From Acidimicrobiaceae bacterium (GTDB lineage Bacteria; Actinomycetota; Acidimicrobiia; Acidimicrobiales; Ilumatobacteraceae), in assembly GCA_003569125.1 (NCBI GenBank), contig BGOG01000005.1:28592-92591 (forward strand): a DNA stretch of 64,000 nucleotides, written 5' to 3'. Shown in pieces: positions 8,914-18,731 of the stretch. Position numbers and translations under genes: made by a program. Every line of letters begins with the position of its first letter. The stretch's first letter is position 1. The notes beneath the pieces are model-generated. The model saw only the letters and a program-made list of their open reading frames with translations. It did not search any database and was not told the DNA's origin.

Positions 8914-11594
8914 GTGGTAAAACTTCGTCAAACTTGGATTCTGTGGTTCACGCTTCTAGCAATACCCGGCTCTGGATTTTTGAGATTTGATGGCTTGCCA
9001 TTCAGTTCAAAAAGTGAATTTGCTGTTATTGCCATCTCTTGTTGTGTTTTATTTTCAAGCGAAATCCGAAGCCGTTTTCGAATTGCGCTTTCATCGAATC
9101 ATGGCCAAATCAAACGGTGGATCAACACAATTCTTATTGCCGCAATTGTTTTGAAATTCTTTACTTTCGTATTGGCGCCCCAGGGAGATGGTTTTGAATC
9201 GTGCTATCGAAGTATTTACTCCCCAGCACGGCAAGAAGTCCTATGCGAGAAATCATTCGAGGCACCTTTTATTAAAGATGCCCGCATTACTGGGCTTGAT
9301 CAAATCACAAGAATGGAGCCGGTAATCAATTTTGGGTCTTCGCGAATAGCCGGAAATCTTGGCGCATCTGAAACAACTTGGCGGCTTCCGTTCGTCAACG
9401 AGTTTCCAAGATTTGATCCACAATGGCTAGATCGGTTTCCATTCACAGCAAAATTCGTTTCATTTATAAAAGTCAAGAATGACTCGTTTATCCCAGTTCA
9501 ATTTGTCGGTGAAATATCTGTATTGATTAACGACAACATCACTTCTGCCATTTCATATGAACAAAAGTCAATAATCCTCATTCCGGTCAAAAAAGGTACC
9601 CAAAAATACAAATCGACTACAAATTTGCAGACCTTGAAATTTCGGAAATCCCCGACCGACAGCCTCCCATCCGTGGACCGTGGGCTCAACTTTTTGTCGG
9701 AAAACCAATACGCGAGAGCGGCCTGATTGCTAACTTGACTCTGAATATTCGCGGCTGGGCAATAAATCAAGACACTAAACAGTCGCCGTCCACAATTGAG
9801 ATTCGTAATCAGGCCGATGAAACAATTGCAGTCGTCACGCCATCACCACGACCAGACGTTGCGAAAGCATTCGGCAATAAGAATTACACACATTCTGGCT
9901 TCGACTTCGTAGTTCCCGACATCGGCTTAAGTGAAAAGAATAAACACTTCGGACTTTTCGCAACATATCCCGATGGGCAAATCATCCCAATCGGAAAAAT
10001 AAGTCAAACACAAAATACCTCAAATTATTCTACAAATGCCGAGATTGCTCCTGCCAATCAACCAGGCAATTCGGTCTCAATTGACTTTGCGACGTTCTCG
10101 ATTGACACAAACAGTGCGCCGCCATTGATTCCTGCGCTGACAAAGAACTCAAGACTGACAGTCATTGCTTTTAGTCTTCTGGATCTTCTGGTATTCCTAG
10201 GAATATTCTTGAACATAGTTATTTTAATACTCGCGTTAAAGCGAAATTCGCGCGAGTTAACAAGACTCTTAGTTTTGTGTTTGCTCAGTAACCTGATTTT
10301 TACTTACGTACCTTTTTCGTGGTGGGGTTACAACTCAACTGTTATACCCATAGCGATCGGATTATTGATTGGCTATTCATTGCGCCTCAATAAATCTTTA
10401 AACCTAATTGGGACACTCCCAGGCATATTGGCGGTCGTCGTTGGACCGACCATCTACATGGCCCGACGTTTTATGGGCCTCGCTGATGCCCCATGGTGGG
10501 GCTTCCAACTCTTTCGTGGTCGTGACAGTGATTGGTTTGTTGCTCAAGGATATGGACGAAGAATCTTTATTGATGCTTCTCTAAACGGTGGTGAAAATCT
10601 ATTTTACTTTCAACCTGCAACGCGATACTTAGTGTTCATTCAGCACCTACTTTTTGGCGAAAACGACATCCTGCTCGGCGTTTTGATGGGCGTCAGCGCA
10701 CTCACCGCCGCGGTATTCACTGCTCGCCAAGCTCTCAAGCACTTCTCTGGTTCGCGTGAGCAGCACTTAACCACATTGTTTATTGTTGCATGCTTTGTGA
10801 TGTTCACAGAACAAATATTTTTTTCATTTGCCATTGCACCATCAAGCGAGTATCCAACATGGATATTAATTTTTGTCACCTTTGGTGTAATCCTTCGAGG
10901 AAGTATTTCACAACCGGTGGCAATTATTGCAACAATTATGGCTGCCCTAACTGCACAATTCAGACCAAACCAAGCTTTTGGAGCACTTTTCTTATTTCTG
11001 CTCATTCAATCCGAACTTGGTACGGGTGAGAACTTGAAACGAATATTAGATCGCTTTCAACTTCTCATTGTCTTCGCCACAACTATGAGTCTTTGTCTGA
11101 TTCATAATCTGTATTACGGTGGCGAGTTCGTCTTATTCTCAGTTACTGGTAGCGCAAGCAGCGATTTCAGTTACTCGGCACTCCTAGATATTTTCAGCGA
11201 TGAAAATGCCAGAGCAATATTTGTAAATAAACTGGTCGTGACATTCAATTACGGTTGGCCACCCAGCCCTCGCTCGCTAGCTTTTTGGGCTCTTGACTTG
11301 ATTTGGTTGCTCGCAGTTGTGCGAACCATCAAGCTACGAGAGATTGGCATTAAAATTTGGGTGGTCTTGATTTTTCCATTCGCTTACTTTGTGCCGCAAA
11401 TTCCGTATGACTTCTCGCGGGGTGGCTACCACCCAAGACATGTTGTCGCGATCCAACTTGCATTCGGTTTGTCCGGACTTTATGTTCTCAGCCGACAGGC
11501 ACTAAAGAATTCTGAGTTAGCGGCTTGTGGCGACGACTTGCAGGGCGAGGTCGGGCACATTGGTGCAGATTCCGTCGACTTGCCAGTCAATTAA
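8914..11594 (+). CDS. Large polytopic membrane protein, possibly a GT-C-type glycosyltransferase (frameshifted)
   Basis: Two ORFs (8914-9726 and 9735-11594) are best read as one protein of about 893 aa. In the second frame the sequence continues upstream as IDYKFADLEISEIPDRQPP, removing the apparent stop; adding one A to the A6 run at 9589-9594 restores it. It has an N-terminal membrane segment, a large extracytoplasmic part of about 300 residues containing two beta-rich stretches (one with RGWAINQD), then roughly 9-10 membrane segments. GRDSDWFVAQGYGRR after a membrane helix recalls the acidic extracytoplasmic loop of GT-C enzymes, but I do not recognise the family with confidence. Start GTG. 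Confidence 0.55.
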
Positions 11595-12212
11595 TTCTTT
11601 CATCCGCGCGGGGTTATCGCATGTCCAAGTGTTGACTTTCAATCCGTGTTTATGAAAAACAATCACAAGTTGCTCGGTCAGCGACTTGACCCACGGATGA
11701 ATTGCGTAATGGCCCTGCTTAGACATTCGACTGGCGATGGTTTCAAGTTCTGCATTATCGATTGTCATCACTAGCCACGCTGTTTTAAGCTGCGGCATAA
11801 TTTTTCTTACCTCATCGACGGTCTCACGTCGAAAAGATGAAATCAACCAGCGCTCAATTGAGCCCCGCTGTTTCAAAAACTCGACGATGTCACGCGTAAT
11901 TTGTTCGGTCGGGTCGAAATCTGGCTCACTTGAATCATTTTTTATCTCGATATTCACCCACATTGATCCGCAGGCATCCAAGGCCTCACTGAGTGTCGGC
12001 ACGTGACCGGGCAACTCAGCCTTTTTGGTTGCGATAATTGCGCGACCATCGCTCAACTTCGCGTCGTGGTGAACGATTAATTCGCCAGTCGCACAACGGC
12101 GCACATCTAATTCAACTGCATTTGCCCCCATTTCAAGGGCTCGCCTAAATGCCACCGTTGTATTTTCTAGCTCGACCTTAGAAGCACCGCGATGTGCCAT
12201 AACTTGGGTCAC
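11517..12212 (-). CDS. Glycerophosphodiester phosphodiesterase
   Basis: A 231-aa GDPD/UgpQ-type enzyme without a signal peptide. Catalytic signatures are at the start: AHRGASKVELENTTVAFRRA (His-Arg pair), VELDVRRCATGELIVHHDA (Glu-Asp metal ligands plus His), then WVNIEIKND. It hydrolyses deacylated phospholipids to glycerol-3-phosphate and an alcohol. The C-terminal 78 nt overlap the convergent membrane protein gene ending at 11594, a tail-to-tail overlap. Confidence 0.9.
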   Translation of the reverse strand: MTQVMAHRGASKVELENTTVAFRRALEMGANAVELDVRRCATGELIVHHDAKLSDGRAIIATKKAELPGHVPTLSEALDACGSMWVNIEIKNDSSEPDFDPTEQITRDIVEFLKQRGSIERWLISSFRRETVDEVRKIMPQLKTAWLVMTIDNAELETIASRMSKQGHYAIHPWVKSLTEQLVIVFHKHGLKVNTWTCDNPARMKELIDWQVDGICTNVPDLALQVVATSR

Positions 12213-12282
12213 GCCCGCAGGCTACAAGAAAAGGTTCGCGAGATTCGCAAAATAAAAACAAATTAATATTTTCTTTTTTCAT

Positions 12283-12358
12283 TGCTAACGCGCTGAATGC
12301 TCTCTAGTCTGAGCACAGATAAGAACGAAATCGTAAGTTTCTTTAAGTTATGGGGGAG
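12283..12358 (+). promoter_or_regulatory. Candidate promoter and ribosome binding site of whiB1
   Basis: TTGCTA (12283-12288) and TAGTCT (12305-12310) are separated by 16 nt, a plausible -35/-10 pair. A strong Shine-Dalgarno GGGGGAG lies at 12352-12358, six bases before the ATG at 12365. The RBS is convincing; the promoter is a guess from spacing. Confidence 0.35.
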
Positions 12359-12364
12359 TAGTAA

Positions 12365-12667
12365 ATGTCTTTTCTCGCAACAAGCCTTGCCCTTGGATCG
12401 GCTGATTATTCATGGAGGCGGAACGCTTCTTGTAAAGACACCGACCCAGAATTGTTTTTTCCGGTCGGCACAACTGGCCAAGCACTAGTGCAGATTTCTG
12501 AAGCCAAAGTTGTTTGCGACGAATGTCTGGTTCGCGGAAAGTGTCTGGATTTCGCTCTTGAAACAAATCAAGATTGGGGAATCTGGGGTGGCATGTCAGA
12601 AGACGAACGCAGAGACATTCGACGTCAGCGAGCAGCAGAGCGAAGAAACTCTCGCCTGCTCGCCTAG
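12365..12667 (+). CDS. whiB1: WhiB family transcriptional regulator, WhiB1-like
   Basis: A 100-aa WhiB protein with the four Fe-S cluster cysteines C23, C51, C54 and C60 (CDECLVRGKC), the G[V/I]WGG turn GIWGGM at about 73-78, and a basic C-terminal DNA-contact tail RRDIRRQRAAERR. The compact length, DPELFFPVG and GMSEDERR match WhiB1 rather than the longer WhiB2-7. WhiB1 is an essential nitric-oxide-sensitive 4Fe-4S partner of the housekeeping sigma factor in mycobacteria. It is convergent with the PdtaS-type kinase, the same neighbour as in Mycobacterium tuberculosis (Rv3219/Rv3220c). Confidence 0.92.
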   Translation: MSFLATSLALGSADYSWRRNASCKDTDPELFFPVGTTGQALVQISEAKVVCDECLVRGKCLDFALETNQDWGIWGGMSEDERRDIRRQRAAERRNSRLLA

Positions 12668-12723
12668 TTCGTATTCTCGCTGAAATTCGTCGCTGCCTGA
12701 GATCAGGCTGACCAGTAGATAAT

Positions 12724-14223
12724 TTATTCTCCCGTAAACGGGATTTTTAGCTCGACAACAGTTCCAGCGCCATCGGTCGCGATTTTGAGTTCACCGACTG
12801 AATCATCAACCAGGGCCGGTCGCATCTGAATAGTTCCCGCTAATTCGGTAGTCACAAGTGTTCGAACAATGGATAATCCCAGACCAGTAGCCGCTTTGAT
12901 ATCGAAGTCACTTCTAAGTCCACGACCGTTGTCAGTCACACGAATTTCTAATGATTTGTCATCGTGACTCAGCGTGACAAGCACCGAACCGCCGGCACTG
13001 CCCTCGGGAAACCCGTGATCGACCGCGTTTTGTAAAAGTTCAAGAATCACAACTGATAGTGGCGTCGCGATTGTCGCCGGCAGTCGCCCGCCGTCACCTT
13101 GAACGTTGAACTTCACCGGCCGATCGGTTGATTGCAGCCCCTCTTCGACGAGTCGTAATAAAGGACGCACAATTTCGACAAACGAAATATCTTCGCCAGC
13201 CTCATGCGAAAGAGTTTCGTGAACCAGTGCGATAGTTCGAATTCGTCGAACCGATTCGGCAATCGCAGAAATTGCTTCTTCGCTTTTAAGCCGGCGCGCT
13301 TGAAGTCGCAACAGAGACGAAATCGTCTGTAAATTATTTTTCACGCGATGATGAATTTCGCGAATCGTCGCATCTTTGGTGAGCAACAATCGATCGCGAC
13401 GTCGCAACTCTGAAACATCGCGCAACAACACAACGCCACCCGTAACGACAACACCACGACCGAGTCTTTTTAATGTGGGTATGGTGCGCGTTAGCAACGT
13501 AACTTCGGCTGTTTGCTCAAATTCTTCGACAACTGGCTCGCGCCGCTCAAAAGCATTTCGTGCCGCGGTTTGTGCCACTCCAAGTTCTGCCAAACTTTGC
13601 CCGACTGCATTGGTATTCACCCCCACGCGGTGCATTGCCGAAACGGCATTCGGTGATGCGTAGCGAACACGTGCATCGGCATCTAAAACAATTACGCCGT
13701 CACCAACTCGTGGGGCAACAGTTGCGTCTGCGACGCGACCTTCAAATGGAAACAATCCCGTTGAAATCATTTTCGTGAAATCATCAAAAATCGTCAGATA
13801 TGTTCGTTCGAGTTGTCCGGGTTTTCGACCGCTACGCCTCGACCAAGCGCGTGTCAACACTGCGACAACTCGCTCGTCGCAGCGCACCGGAATCGCCATC
13901 AAACTCACCGTTTCAATCTGCGATACAACCCGAATTTCACCGGTAACGACTTTTTGCGTAGTGAATGCTTGGGCGATCATCGCCAACTCTGCCGAATCGG
14001 CGGTCAAACCAACCATGTCAGTTTCATAAAGCGTTTGACCTGTTGCGGCGCGAACCTGCGCGGCAACCATCCATTGATTGTCTTTGGTCGGCAGATACAG
14101 CAGCATGTCGGCGAAACAAAAATCGGCGAGCATTCCCCACTCTGAAACGAGAGCACCGAGATGGGCTAATTCGCGTTCATCAGTGTTGCCGTGTTCGTGA
14201 GCGATTTCGACGAGCGTTGGCAT
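12724..14223 (-). CDS. pdtaS: PdtaS-type sensor histidine kinase (GAF-PAS-HisKA_2)
   Basis: A 499-aa soluble kinase. The N-terminal GAF-like domain (about 1-150) matches the PdtaS GAF domain, a PAS domain follows (about 165-280), and the HisKA_2 motif IREIHHRVKNNLQTISSLLR lies near residue 290. A HATPase_c domain ends the protein (ELLQNAVDHGFPEG, VTDNGRGL, GLGLSIVRTLV). No membrane segments are seen. In mycobacteria PdtaS phosphorylates PdtaR, an ANTAR-domain RNA-binding response regulator; no pdtaR is in this window. Placement tail-to-tail with whiB1 copies the mycobacterial arrangement and supports orthology. Confidence 0.88.
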   Translation of the reverse strand: MPTLVEIAHEHGNTDERELAHLGALVSEWGMLADFCFADMLLYLPTKDNQWMVAAQVRAATGQTLYETDMVGLTADSAELAMIAQAFTTQKVVTGEIRVVSQIETVSLMAIPVRCDERVVAVLTRAWSRRSGRKPGQLERTYLTIFDDFTKMISTGLFPFEGRVADATVAPRVGDGVIVLDADARVRYASPNAVSAMHRVGVNTNAVGQSLAELGVAQTAARNAFERREPVVEEFEQTAEVTLLTRTIPTLKRLGRGVVVTGGVVLLRDVSELRRRDRLLLTKDATIREIHHRVKNNLQTISSLLRLQARRLKSEEAISAIAESVRRIRTIALVHETLSHEAGEDISFVEIVRPLLRLVEEGLQSTDRPVKFNVQGDGGRLPATIATPLSVVILELLQNAVDHGFPEGSAGGSVLVTLSHDDKSLEIRVTDNGRGLRSDFDIKAATGLGLSIVRTLVTTELAGTIQMRPALVDDSVGELKIATDGAGTVVELKIPFTGE

Positions 14224-14258
14224 AGGTGGTGCTCTAAGTCTGCCCGATCAGGGTTGGC

Positions 14259-15449
14259 TCAACCAATATTTAGATTTTCACCAAGAGCGACTAATCCATT
14301 TATGTCCGCGATATCGGTCTCAAGCATCGGTACGGCCACAAAATTATCGGCGAACCCAGCGACCCGGTCTAATAATGCAGACTGCATTACAGAAATCTGT
14401 GTTGTTACCTGTGCATAGTTTTCGATTGTCGCCAAGGTTTGTGTCACCAATTTTGAGAGACTCTGGTCATCAATGCCCGCAGAAAATTCTTCTTTGCTCA
14501 ACAAATCCGTGAGTTCGCTGACCAGAGCAGTGTCTTGCAATAACTTGTTTAGATCTTGTACCTGCTGGACAAGTGCATCACCCTGAAGTTCTTTCGGAAT
14601 CACTCGATTCGCAATCGCCAAATTTGTCGAGAACTTACGCTCTTTGAGCGCCGCGCTGAGAAATTCGGCTTCACTAAGCGGTGCATCTTCAAGCGTTGTA
14701 ACGACCGCAAACGAAGTTTTAGGGTCGTGCAGCAATGCCTCGACTTTTTTGGCTCGCTCGACAAAACCGGTCTCCATTGTTCTAAATAAAGTAAAAAATT
14801 CGGCGACATCCCGCAATAACCCCTTGCCGAGTAGACGGTCGGCGATTTCATAAAACGGTTTGGCCGCGAGCGCGAGTAACTGCCATTGCGAGTTTGCCGT
14901 CAACAACTTAAGTAGTCGACTCGAGAAGAAGTCCTGCATGCGTTTTGGGGCGTCTAAAACAGTCAGGGCATTGCGTGAAGGCGGAGTGTCGACAATTATC
15001 AGGTCGTAAGCACCACAAGAGTGCGCCTGATACAAGCGTTCAATCGCAATGTAATCGTGGCTGTGCACGAACCTCTCAGTGAGATTTTTGTAAAGCGAGT
15101 TCTGTAGCACGCTGTTTCGCGTTGCTTCATCGGGTGCATGGCGGGTGATCAATTCATCCCAACTTGCTTTTGTGTCGATCATCGCCGCCGCTAATGATCC
15201 GCGCAACTTTGTCTTGCTTGTTTTGAACAAATCACGAGTGATCTGCACTTCGGCATTACCAAATTCGCTGAGCCCGAGCGCATTGGCGAGTCGCTTGGCA
15301 GGATCGACCGTCAAAACCAACACGCGCTTTTCGGTTTGAGTTGCCGCCAGCACACCTAATGCAGCCGAAACTGATGTTTTACCAACTCCACCTGAGCCGC
15401 AGACAACGATTAGCCCATCGCGTTGAATCAAATCTGCAACCGTTGTCAC
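14259..15449 (-). CDS. ArsA/GET3-like ATPase, second copy
   Basis: A 396-aa P-loop ATPase of the ArsA/Get3 family. The deviant Walker A VCGSGGVGKTSVSAALG lies near residues 16-32, followed by VLTVDPAKRLANALG and the switch motif IVDTPPSRNALTVLDAP. Hydrophobic groove-like helices lie in the C-terminal third. Its start overlaps the stop of the upstream ArsA-like gene by four bases (ATGA), so the pair is co-translated. The equivalent tandem pair in mycobacteria is Rv3679/Rv3680. No arsenite-type Cys triad is evident, so a role in membrane or envelope homeostasis is more likely than arsenite export; this is inference. Confidence 0.87.
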   Translation of the reverse strand: MTTVADLIQRDGLIVVCGSGGVGKTSVSAALGVLAATQTEKRVLVLTVDPAKRLANALGLSEFGNAEVQITRDLFKTSKTKLRGSLAAAMIDTKASWDELITRHAPDEATRNSVLQNSLYKNLTERFVHSHDYIAIERLYQAHSCGAYDLIIVDTPPSRNALTVLDAPKRMQDFFSSRLLKLLTANSQWQLLALAAKPFYEIADRLLGKGLLRDVAEFFTLFRTMETGFVERAKKVEALLHDPKTSFAVVTTLEDAPLSEAEFLSAALKERKFSTNLAIANRVIPKELQGDALVQQVQDLNKLLQDTALVSELTDLLSKEEFSAGIDDQSLSKLVTQTLATIENYAQVTTQISVMQSALLDRVAGFADNFVAVPMLETDIADINGLVALGENLNIG

Positions 15450-16387
15450 GAGAGTTCTGCTTCAAGTTCGCCCGACAATTTGTTGACAAGAAAATCAGTC
15501 GGCTGATAAGAAAAATCTGGTAGCAGTAAAAATTGGTTTATTGGTTTGAGTTGGGCGAGCCCACTGCGAAAAGACGCAATGTGTTGTGTCGCCAGATTGC
15601 GTCTGGCCCGGGCCAAGCCTGTCGCCTGGAGCGAAAGATCGATGCTTGAGCCAAGTTTTTGAACAATGAGTGATTTTGTTGCAGCCTGATTTAATTGACT
15701 GAAAACTAGTTCTTGTGACTTTGTAAAAATTTCCGTGGGCACACGATTGACCACTACTGCTGCAGTATCAACCTTTGTTTTTGTCTGCAATGCCTCGACT
15801 AGTTCTAAGGCCTCGTTTACGGCCATCTCTTGACAAGTTGTCACAACCACGACCCCGGTTTTTTGTGGGTCTTCAAGAATCGCGGTCATCCACAATGTTT
15901 GTTCGTTCAACGGCCCGAGTGGCACAAAATTGCGCAGTGTCGTTGGCGCCGCTACCTGAGCCACAATGTGTCCGGTTGATTCGGCATCAACGATCACTAT
16001 GTCGTAGTTGCCCTTGCGAACTTCGTAACAAAGTTTGCCGACGACTAGCACTTCTTTTACTCCGGGTGCGGCATCGGCAACGAAATCGAATATTCCGGCC
16101 AAACCAGGAATCGCCGCGACGAACGGAGTCTTCAAAAAAATAGAAACATACTCACGCAGAGCGTCTTGCGTATTCATTGTCATTGCCGACAAATTCGGTG
16201 AGATCTCGCGCGGAGTAAAACTCAATTCACTTGTTTGAAGCAAATTTGATAGCGCGCCTTTGGCGTCCATCTCGCACAGTAAAACCCGTTTGCCTTGGGC
16301 GACCGCCGCTCGACCAAGAGATGCGGCAATAGTTGATTTACCGACGCCACCCTTTCCAGTGATGAAGAGAAGTTGACGGTCTAACAA
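15446..16387 (-). CDS. ArsA/GET3-like ATPase, first copy
   Basis: A 313-aa paralog of the downstream ATPase, starting LLFITGKGGVGKSTIAASLG (deviant Walker A, two lysines). It keeps LCEMDAKGALSNLL and VIVDAESTGHIVAQVAAP, where DAESTGH replaces the DTxPxGH seen in typical Get3/ArsA switch II. It is likely the Rv3679-type partner that forms a hetero-oligomer with the second copy. DUF3107 precedes it by 11 nt in the same direction, making a three-gene transcription unit DUF3107-ArsA-ArsA. Confidence 0.87.
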   Translation of the reverse strand: MLDRQLLFITGKGGVGKSTIAASLGRAAVAQGKRVLLCEMDAKGALSNLLQTSELSFTPREISPNLSAMTMNTQDALREYVSIFLKTPFVAAIPGLAGIFDFVADAAPGVKEVLVVGKLCYEVRKGNYDIVIVDAESTGHIVAQVAAPTTLRNFVPLGPLNEQTLWMTAILEDPQKTGVVVVTTCQEMAVNEALELVEALQTKTKVDTAAVVVNRVPTEIFTKSQELVFSQLNQAATKSLIVQKLGSSIDLSLQATGLARARRNLATQHIASFRSGLAQLKPINQFLLLPDFSYQPTDFLVNKLSGELEAELS

Positions 16388-16398
16388 AGCGGGCAGTG

Positions 16399-16635
16399 TC
16401 AGCTGCCGAATCCCATCTTGCGATCACCGTTTGGCGCACCAAATTCAACGAATGCAATCTTCGCCGACGGAATAGCAGTTTCTTTGCCGCGCTTGTCGGT
16501 TAGCCAAAGAACGGCAGCCTTGCCTTCAAGTGCTGCTTCAACAGCGGCACGCGTCTTGGCATGGGCCTTTTCGTCATCTGCCATTTCAAGAGAGATTTCT
16601 CGCGGGGCTTGCGTTACGCCAATTCGAATATCCAC
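16399..16635 (-). CDS. DUF3107 family protein
   Basis: A 78-aa small acidic protein matching DUF3107, conserved in Actinobacteria. The start MDIRIGVTQAPREISLEM and the end KIAFVEFGAP are characteristic. No catalytic motif is apparent. It leads the unit with the two ArsA-like ATPases. A 104-nt AT-rich gap separates it from the end of mrp and probably holds its promoter. Confidence 0.88.
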   Translation of the reverse strand: MDIRIGVTQAPREISLEMADDEKAHAKTRAAVEAALEGKAAVLWLTDKRGKETAIPSAKIAFVEFGAPNGDRKMGFGS

Positions 16636-16739
16636 TTTGTGCTTCTTTCACTAGTTGTTGCTGTTGTTGAAATTTTAATTATTAACTATTTTATTAATAC
16701 TGATCACACTAGGCGAACATCGATTAGTTCTCTAGTTGA

Positions 16740-17888
16740 CTAGTTAACTTTGAGCGCAGCGCTGAAAACTTTCTTTGGTTTCATGTCTTCGGCAATCCGT
16801 TTGGCGAGTTGAGCGAATATCAGACCAACTTCAGATTCTGGTGCGATCGCCGAAATTGGTCGACCAGTGTCGCCACCTTCACGAAGTTCTTCAAGCAACG
16901 GAATCTGGGCTAGCAATGGAACCTTCAACTCATCGGCCAGCAATTGGCCACCACCCGAACCGAATAATTCGTATCGCTTTTTATCTTCACCAATGAACCA
17001 AGACATATTTTCGATGATTCCGCGCACCGGAAGATTTACTTTCACCGCCATCGCCGCCGAAAGTCTTGCAACTTTTTGTGCAGCCAACTGCGGCGTAGTG
17101 ACGACGAGAACTTCTGCGCGCGGCAGGTATTGACTGAGACTCAACGCGATATCGCCGGTACCAGGCGGCATGTCGATCAACAAGAAATCTGGTTCGTCCC
17201 AATAGACATCGGTGAGAAATTGCTCGAGTGCTTTGTGCAGCATTGGTCCGCGCCACACAACCGCCTGACCTTCAGGAACGAAATATCCAATTGAGATGCA
17301 ACGCACGCCCCACGCCTCTGGGGGAAGCAACATGTTGTCAATCACGACTGGATCACGATCGGTGCCGAGCATTCGTGGAATCGAGTATCCGTAGATGTCG
17401 GCATCGACGACGCCGACTTTGTAACCAGCGGTTGCAAGTGCGACCGCGAGATTTGTCGTGACACTGCTTTTACCGACGCCACCTTTGCCCGACGAAATTA
17501 AAATCGGCCGAGTCTTTGAACCAGGTTGGGCAAAAGAAATCTTTCGACCTTCTGAATGCCCTTGCGCCGGTGTGCTGCCAGCGGTCGCTGCTGGATCGCC
17601 GTGCACGAGTTCGCGAACTTTTGCTCGTTCGGCATCCGTCATCACGCCAAAGTTCAATGCAACATCTTTTACTCCATCGAGTGCGCGCAAAGCGGTGTTG
17701 ACACGCTGTTGAATTTCGTTTCGAAGCGGACATCCGGAAATTGTCAACACGACCGTCAGCGATACCGCGCCTGATGGATTAATTTCGACATCGCGAACCA
17801 TGCCCAAGTCGACGATTGAGCGATGCAGTTCTGGGTCTTGCACTGGTCGTAGAGCATCAATTAACTGTTCAATACTTGGCAAAGACAT
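16740..17888 (-). CDS. mrp: Mrp/ApbC/NBP35-type Fe-S cluster carrier ATPase
   Basis: A 382-aa protein with an N-terminal DUF59/MIP18-like domain (about 1-90, with TISGCPLRNEIQ) and a ParA/MinD-type ATPase domain. The Walker A SSGKGGVGKSSVTTNLAVAL lies near residue 130, then VDADIYGYSIPRMLG and DMPPGTGDIALSLSQ. Family members hold and transfer 4Fe-4S clusters. It is divergent from a SufR-like regulator with a Cys-rich C-terminus (17955), which fits Fe-S-responsive control. Its stop lies in a TAG-rich degenerate repeat (aactag spaced 9 bp). Confidence 0.92.
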   Translation of the reverse strand: MSLPSIEQLIDALRPVQDPELHRSIVDLGMVRDVEINPSGAVSLTVVLTISGCPLRNEIQQRVNTALRALDGVKDVALNFGVMTDAERAKVRELVHGDPAATAGSTPAQGHSEGRKISFAQPGSKTRPILISSGKGGVGKSSVTTNLAVALATAGYKVGVVDADIYGYSIPRMLGTDRDPVVIDNMLLPPEAWGVRCISIGYFVPEGQAVVWRGPMLHKALEQFLTDVYWDEPDFLLIDMPPGTGDIALSLSQYLPRAEVLVVTTPQLAAQKVARLSAAMAVKVNLPVRGIIENMSWFIGEDKKRYELFGSGGGQLLADELKVPLLAQIPLLEELREGGDTGRPISAIAPESEVGLIFAQLAKRIAEDMKPKKVFSAALKVN

Positions 17889-17941
17889 GGTGGGTTAGGT
17901 TCCGATCAAATGACGTAAAAAATTAACACTACGGGCATAGG

Positions 17942-17947
17942 TAGAAT
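17942..17947 (+). promoter_or_regulatory. Candidate -10 element of a leaderless transcript
   Basis: TAGAAT ends seven bases before the GTG start at 17955 and no Shine-Dalgarno precedes that start. This geometry is typical of leaderless actinobacterial mRNAs. A matching -35 is not clear. Confidence 0.35.
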
Positions 17948-17954
17948 ATCCATT

Positions 17955-18692
17955 GTGGCCATTAAACCGCCGAGCGCGACTAAAGAACTTAATAATGGTG
18001 ATTTCACGGCGACCGTGTCAGCAATCACATCTGCATTCGGTGACCCGACGCGACGAGCGATCTATTTATACACTCGTGAAACCAAAAATGGCGTCACTGC
18101 GAGCGAGGTTGCCGAGAAGTTCGAACTGCACTCAAATGTCGCCCGACATCATTTGGACAAACTTGCCGCCGGTGGCTATCTCGAAGTTGAGGTCTCGCGC
18201 AACGATGGTGCTGGCGCGGGTCGACCATCAAAGCATTACCGCGCGACAAATTCGAACCAAAGTTTGGAGTTTCCAGTTCGCAGTGATGATCTTGTGCTCT
18301 CGTTATTGGGTAAAGCGTTGACTTTGCTTTCGCCAGAAGATGCAACTGTGATGGCAGAAGAAGTCGGGCAACAATATGGTCGGGCGATGGCGACAAGTTT
18401 GACCGGCTACGACATATCTACGACTCAGAGATCTTTGCGTTCTGCGATGCAGGCCGTTGCCGATGCATTGACCGCGCACGGCTTTGCTGCTCACACCGAT
18501 CAACGCAACAATCAATTACGAATTGTAAATAATCATTGCCCGTTCGGCGAACTCGCAATCGAGCACCCCGTGATTTGTGCAGTCGATCGTGGCATGGTCA
18601 AGGGAATGTTGACCGCGCTATATGGCGATACGAATCCTGAACTGTCATCATCGTTGCCGATGGGTGACACTTTTTGTGCGACGACTATTTGA
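17955..18692 (+). CDS. ArsR-type winged-helix regulator, SufR-like with Cys-rich C-terminus
   Basis: A 245-aa regulator. The winged helix covers about residues 20-95 (FGDPTRRAIYLYTRE, ASEVAEKFELHSNVARHHLD, GRPSKHYRAT). The C-terminal domain contains NNHCPFGELAIEHPVICAVD and a final Cys in DTFCATTI, so three Cys and one or two His are spaced like the Fe-S ligands of SufR/IscR-like repressors of the DeoR/ArsR group. It is divergent from mrp across 66 nt, suggesting it controls mrp and itself in response to Fe-S status. Start is a GTG, probably leaderless. The exact target is inference. Confidence 0.75.
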   Translation: MAIKPPSATKELNNGDFTATVSAITSAFGDPTRRAIYLYTRETKNGVTASEVAEKFELHSNVARHHLDKLAAGGYLEVEVSRNDGAGAGRPSKHYRATNSNQSLEFPVRSDDLVLSLLGKALTLLSPEDATVMAEEVGQQYGRAMATSLTGYDISTTQRSLRSAMQAVADALTAHGFAAHTDQRNNQLRIVNNHCPFGELAIEHPVICAVDRGMVKGMLTALYGDTNPELSSSLPMGDTFCATTI

Positions 18693-18731
18693 TCGGTATT
18701 AATTAATTAAATTGCGTCAAGCGAGTTGAAC

